A stretch of DNA of 64,000 nucleotides from NCBI RefSeq assembly GCF_021353265.1, contig NZ_JAJTWU010000012.1:1-64000 (forward strand). Reading direction: 5' to 3'. The notes below the pieces were generated by a model. The model searched no databases and was not told the DNA's origin. It worked only from the letters and a program-made list of their open reading frames with translations. Positions 60,807 through 64,000 of this stretch are shown one piece after another. The translations under genes and the position numbers were made by a program. Every line of letters begins with the position of its first letter. Positions within the stretch are counted from its first letter, which is position 1. This DNA comes from Pelomonas cellulosilytica. GTDB lineage: Bacteria > Pseudomonadota > Gammaproteobacteria > Burkholderiales > Burkholderiaceae_C.

Positions 60807-62093
60807 ATGAATCGAATGTCACGTTCCCCTGAAATCGCGACGACTGACGGGATGACGCATCGCGTCGGCTCAATGCTCATCGTGGACGACAGCGATGTGC
60901 AGCGCGAGCATGCCGTGGCACTGGGCCGTGAGCACGGCGTGGCCCTGATCCATCAAGCCGCCAGCGGCAGCGAGGCCCTGGCGTTGCTGGAGAGGCTGGA
61001 CCTGCCGCCTGACGTGCTCGTCGTCGACCTGGAGATGCCCGGCATCGATGGTGTCGAACTGATCCAGCAGTTGCATCAGCGTCGGATCCATGTGCCGCTG
61101 CTGGTGGCCTCGGGACGCGAGGGAGCGCTGATCCATTCCGTCGAGATCATGGCCCGCAAGCTGGGCCTCACCGTCCTTGCCGGGCTGCAGAAGCCCCTGC
61201 GAGCTGGCCCGTTCCAGGCCGCTCTGCAGCGCTTCAAGCCGCCCGAGCAGGCCACTGGCGCCCCGGCCGCCACGGCGGCCCCGACCCCGGCCTTCACACG
61301 AGATGACCTCGCGTCGGCCATCGCCGTCGGCGCGATCGACGTCCACTACCAGCCCAAGGTCGACATGCGCACCGGCATCGTCAGGGGCATGGAAGCGCTG
61401 GCACGCTGGCACCGACCGGGCAGCGGCTTCGTGCGCCCCGACCTCTTTGTCGCGCTGGCCGAGCAGGAAGGCCTGATCCATGAACTGACGATGGCGGTGA
61501 TGGCACGGGCGCTGGCGCAGGCGGCGCAATGGGGTCGGCGCGGGCTCAGGCTGTCGATGGCAATCAACCTGTCCCAGCGCCTGCTCGACCGGCCATCGTT
61601 AGTGGACGAGATCGCCGCCATGGTGAGGCGCCACGGTCTGAAATCGGAGCAGGTCGTGCTCGAAATCACCGAGGGCACGCTCGCCTCACGCGCAAGCACG
61701 GCACTCGGCGTGTTGGCCCGCTTGCGGCTGAAGGGGTTCGGCCTGTCGATCGACGACTACGGCACGGGTTTTTCGTCGATGCAGCAGCTCGCCCGGATCC
61801 CATTCACCGAACTGAAGATCGACCGATCCTTCGTGCACGGCTCGCATCAGCGGACCAACCTACGCGTGATCCTGGAGTCCGCCCTGGACATGGCCCGCCG
61901 GCTCGACATGGTCACGGTCGCCGAGGGCGTCGAGATGATGGAAGACTGGCGCCTGCTGCAACAGGCCGGATGCGCCATCGGCCAGGGCTTCCTGATTGCC
62001 AAGCCCATGCCGGCGAGCGACATGCTGCCATGGATCAAGCGCCACCAACCCCGGCTGCAGGAGCTGCGCCAGAACGCGCTCCCCAATCCCTAG
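60807..62093 (+). CDS. Response regulator with receiver and EAL phosphodiesterase domains
   Basis: 428 residues. Receiver at about 20-145: MLIVDDSDVQREH, phosphoacceptor in VLVVDLEMPGIDG (about 74), Lys in GLQKPL. EAL domain at about 168-420: MEALARW (EAL), INLSQRLL, LEITEG, SIDDYGTGFSSMQQL, ELKIDRSF, VAEGVEM and QGFLIAKPMP. All the usual metal and catalytic residues can be seen, so it should hydrolyse cyclic di-GMP. Its place between cheW and cheR suggests CheA phosphorylates it. In-frame ATGs at 60807, 60816 and 60852 are all possible starts; none has a clear ribosome binding site. Confidence 0.92.
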   Translation: MNRMSRSPEIATTDGMTHRVGSMLIVDDSDVQREHAVALGREHGVALIHQAASGSEALALLERLDLPPDVLVVDLEMPGIDGVELIQQLHQRRIHVPLLVASGREGALIHSVEIMARKLGLTVLAGLQKPLRAGPFQAALQRFKPPEQATGAPAATAAPTPAFTRDDLASAIAVGAIDVHYQPKVDMRTGIVRGMEALARWHRPGSGFVRPDLFVALAEQEGLIHELTMAVMARALAQAAQWGRRGLRLSMAINLSQRLLDRPSLVDEIAAMVRRHGLKSEQVVLEITEGTLASRASTALGVLARLRLKGFGLSIDDYGTGFSSMQQLARIPFTELKIDRSFVHGSHQRTNLRVILESALDMARRLDMVTVAEGVEMMEDWRLLQQAGCAIGQGFLIAKPMPASDMLPWIKRHQPRLQELRQNALPNP

Positions 62094-62112
62094 CCCTGCG
62101 TTCCGAGCCCCG

Positions 62113-62919
62113 ATGAATTCCATTACCGACACCGAGTTCGGGCACTTCCAGCGCTTCATCTACGAAGCCGCGGGCATCAGCCTGTCCCCCGCGAAGAAGG
62201 CGCTGGTCTGCGGCCGCCTGTCCAAGCGGCTCGTGGCCCATCAGCTGAACAGCTATTCGGCGTACTTCAAGTTGTTGGCCAGTGGCAGCGCTCCCACCGA
62301 AGTGCAGACGGCCGTCGACCTGCTGACGACCAACGAGACCTATTTCTTCCGTGAACCCAAGCACTTCGAGCTGCTGCGCGAGGTGGCGATGGCTTACGCA
62401 ACGCGCCGAACCGGCCAGCCGTTCCGCGTGTGGAGCGCAGCAAGTTCCACCGGCGAGGAGTGCTACAGCATCGCCATGGTGCTGGCCGACTGCCTGGGCG
62501 GCACGACCTGGGACGTCGTGGGGTCCGACATCAGCAGCCGCGTGCTGCAGCGGGCGCGTGCCGGGCACTATTCGCTGGAACGCACGCGGCTGATTCCACC
62601 GGCTTACCTGAAGCGTTTCTGCCTTCGCGGCCACGGCGAACAGGAGGGGACGCTGCTGGTCGACCGCGAGCTCCGCAGCCGGGTCACGTTTTCGCATGTG
62701 AATCTCAACACCGAATTGCCCCGACTGGGCAGCTTCGATGTCATCTTCCTGCGCAACGTGATGATCTATTTCAACAGCGACACCAAGCGCCAGGTCGTGG
62801 CTCGTGTGCTCTCGCTGCTCAAGCCAGGCGGCTTCTTCTGCATCGGTCACTCCGAAAGCCTCAATGACATCACCACGGCTGTCCAGCAGATCGCCCCGTC
62901 GATTTATCGCAAGCCTTGA
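62113..62919 (+). CDS. cheR: Chemotaxis protein methyltransferase CheR
   Basis: 268 residues. N-terminal helical domain (ITDTEFGHFQRFIYEAAGISLSPAKKALVCGRLSKRL), NETYFFREPKHFELL (about 77-91), and a SAM-binding domain with WSAASSTGEECYSIAMVL (about 108-125). FDVIFLRNVMIYF (about 215-227) is typical of CheR. It methylates glutamates in receptor helices with SAM. It is 19 nt after the REC-EAL gene. The ATG at 62113 begins the conserved start. Confidence 0.96.
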   Translation: MNSITDTEFGHFQRFIYEAAGISLSPAKKALVCGRLSKRLVAHQLNSYSAYFKLLASGSAPTEVQTAVDLLTTNETYFFREPKHFELLREVAMAYATRRTGQPFRVWSAASSTGEECYSIAMVLADCLGGTTWDVVGSDISSRVLQRARAGHYSLERTRLIPPAYLKRFCLRGHGEQEGTLLVDRELRSRVTFSHVNLNTELPRLGSFDVIFLRNVMIYFNSDTKRQVVARVLSLLKPGGFFCIGHSESLNDITTAVQQIAPSIYRKP

Positions 62920-63028
62920 CCGGCTCCGGAGGCGTCACGCCGGCGCCGCGGCTGCGCCGGGCGTGCGGTCAGACGTCGGGGTCAGCACCATCACACGTCG
63001 GCATCGCCTCCAGGTTCACTGCGATCCC

Positions 63029-63574
63029 ATGGATAAGACCCCTCCCGCCGTCGTACCTGCCTTCTCGTCGCAGATCGACATCTTCCTGCGCCCTGGCGAA
63101 TACTTCGTCGGCGATGAATCGCACCGCATCCGCACGCTGCTGGGCTCCTGCGTGTCCGTCACGCTTTGGAGCCCACAGCGGCGTGTCGGTGCCATGTCCC
63201 ACTTTCTGCTGGCCACACGCTGTCATTCAGGCCGCCCGGCTGCGGAGCTGGACGGCCGTTATGGCGACGAGGCCCTGCACCTGATGCTCGGTGAACTCGC
63301 CCGCGACGACGTGCGGCCCGCGCAATGCCAGGCCAAGATCTTCGGCGGCGGCGAGATGTTCTCCACGCGGACCTCCGTCGGGCACAAGACCATCGGGCGC
63401 CGCAATGGCGAGGCTGCGCGCGAGATGCTGCAGTCGAGAGGCATTCAGGTCGTTTCCGAAAGCCTCTTCGGCCGTGGACACCGGCAGATCATTTTCGATG
63501 TGCACAGCGGCAATGTCTGGTCGCGCCAGATCAGCCCCAAAGCCAACGCTGCGACGTTGTTCGCTTCCTTCTGA
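63029..63574 (+). CDS. cheD: Chemoreceptor glutamine deamidase CheD
   Basis: 181 residues. [32 protein letters not shown] (about 15-46) contains the catalytic Cys in GSCVSV. The His follows in MSHFLL, then KIFGGGEMF and [12 protein letters not shown]. It deamidates receptor Gln residues, creating methylation sites. I chose the ATG at 63029; about 110 nt lie between cheR and this start with no feature seen. Confidence 0.95.
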   Translation: MDKTPPAVVPAFSSQIDIFLRPGEYFVGDESHRIRTLLGSCVSVTLWSPQRRVGAMSHFLLATRCHSGRPAAELDGRYGDEALHLMLGELARDDVRPAQCQAKIFGGGEMFSTRTSVGHKTIGRRNGEAAREMLQSRGIQVVSESLFGRGHRQIIFDVHSGNVWSRQISPKANAATLFASF

Positions 63575-63597
63575 GCCGCACCGGGCGTGCCCCCCAC

Positions 63598-64000
63598 ATG
63601 AATCCAATCAAGGTCATGGTCGTCGACGACTCCGCCGTCGTGCGGCAGGTCGTCGCCGGCCTGCTCGGCGCATCGCCCGGCATTCAGGTCATTGCTGCAG
63701 TGGCCGACCCGCTGCTCGCCATAGAGCGGCTCAAGCAGCAATGGCCCGACGTCATAGTGCTGGATGTCGAGATGCCGCGCATGGACGGCATCACCTTCTT
63801 GCGCCGCATCATGCACGAGCGCCCGACGCCCGTGGTCATTTGCTCGACGCTGACGGACAAGGGCGCGAAGACGACACTGGAGGCCCTTGCCGCCGGCGCA
63901 GTCGCCATCGTGACCAAGCCCAAGCTCGGGCTCAAGCAGTTCCTCGTGGAGGCATCGGACGACCTGGTGCAGACCGTGCGCACGGCGGCACGCGCCAACG
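63598..64000 (+). CDS. cheB: Chemotaxis methylesterase CheB (5' part, cut by window end)
   Basis: The first 134 codons are present. Receiver domain: [19 protein letters not shown], phosphoacceptor in [13 protein letters not shown] (about 57), Thr/Ser in [11 protein letters not shown] (about 88), and Lys in AIVTKPKLG (about 110). This sequence, with the SAVVRQ and [14 protein letters not shown] segments and the gene order cheR-cheD-cheB, identifies CheB. The C-terminal esterase domain lies beyond the window. Confidence 0.93.
   Translation, partial: MNPIKVMVVDDSAVVRQVVAGLLGASPGIQVIAAVADPLLAIERLKQQWPDVIVLDVEMPRMDGITFLRRIMHERPTPVVICSTLTDKGAKTTLEALAAGAVAIVTKPKLGLKQFLVEASDDLVQTVRTAARAN

Overview
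The window is about 65-70% GC chromosomal DNA with dense, mostly operonic genes. The gene families and their order point to a betaproteobacterium of the order Burkholderiales, probably a Roseateles/Mitsuaria/Rubrivivax-like organism. Supporting arrangements are surE-pcm-nlpD-rpoS, carA-lysE-carB-greA, yhbY/rlmE-ftsH-folP-glmM, and pstSCAB-phoU-phoB-phoR. Species cannot be fixed from sequence reading alone.

Layout. 1-2660: tRNA-Arg(TCT), an OPT-family transporter, and a degenerate tRNA-like gene with its own terminator. 2660-9290: a possible accessory segment between the tRNA-like gene and tRNA-Pro(TGG). It holds a LysR remnant, a PepSY/response-regulator/sensor-kinase operon, the divergent SHP-type cytochrome, dihaem cytochrome c and cytochrome b561 operon, and a CDF metal exporter. 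Two tandem 11-bp-period repeats sit between the divergent operons. 9300-15060: an AddAB-like helicase-nuclease pair. 15200-19280: trxA, rho, rpmE (type B L31) and an ArnT-like membrane protein. 19270-26610: the complete phosphate uptake and signalling operon on the minus strand, facing a fasciclin-domain lipoprotein gene. Both sides of this intergenic region carry Pho-box-like sequences.

26680-38830: housekeeping genes: glmM, folP, ftsH, rlmE, yhbY, a DUF4149 gene, greA, carB, a LysE exporter, carA and a GlcG-like gene. 38919-41460: a BI-1 family membrane protein and a secreted GH5 glycosidase with an operator-like palindrome upstream. 41462-46399: rlmD and the rpoS-nlpD-pcm-surE cluster. 46600-52130: a NarL-type response regulator, a divergent AhpD-like/AraC pair, and a three-gene set of small His/Cys-rich protein, TolC-like lipoprotein and multicopper oxidase that looks like copper defence.

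52508 to the right edge is a co-oriented chemosensory operon: MCP, CheY-like, STAS, cheA, MCP, MCP, cheW, REC-EAL, cheR, cheD, cheB (cut by the window end). It combines chemotaxis proteins with a cyclic-di-GMP phosphodiesterase and a STAS protein. The two adjacent receptors share an identical 716-bp signalling module. This operon and the SHP cytochrome/PepSY module are the most distinctive systems here; both are assembled from known families. I found no CRISPR array, intact insertion sequence, prophage or toxin-antitoxin pair.
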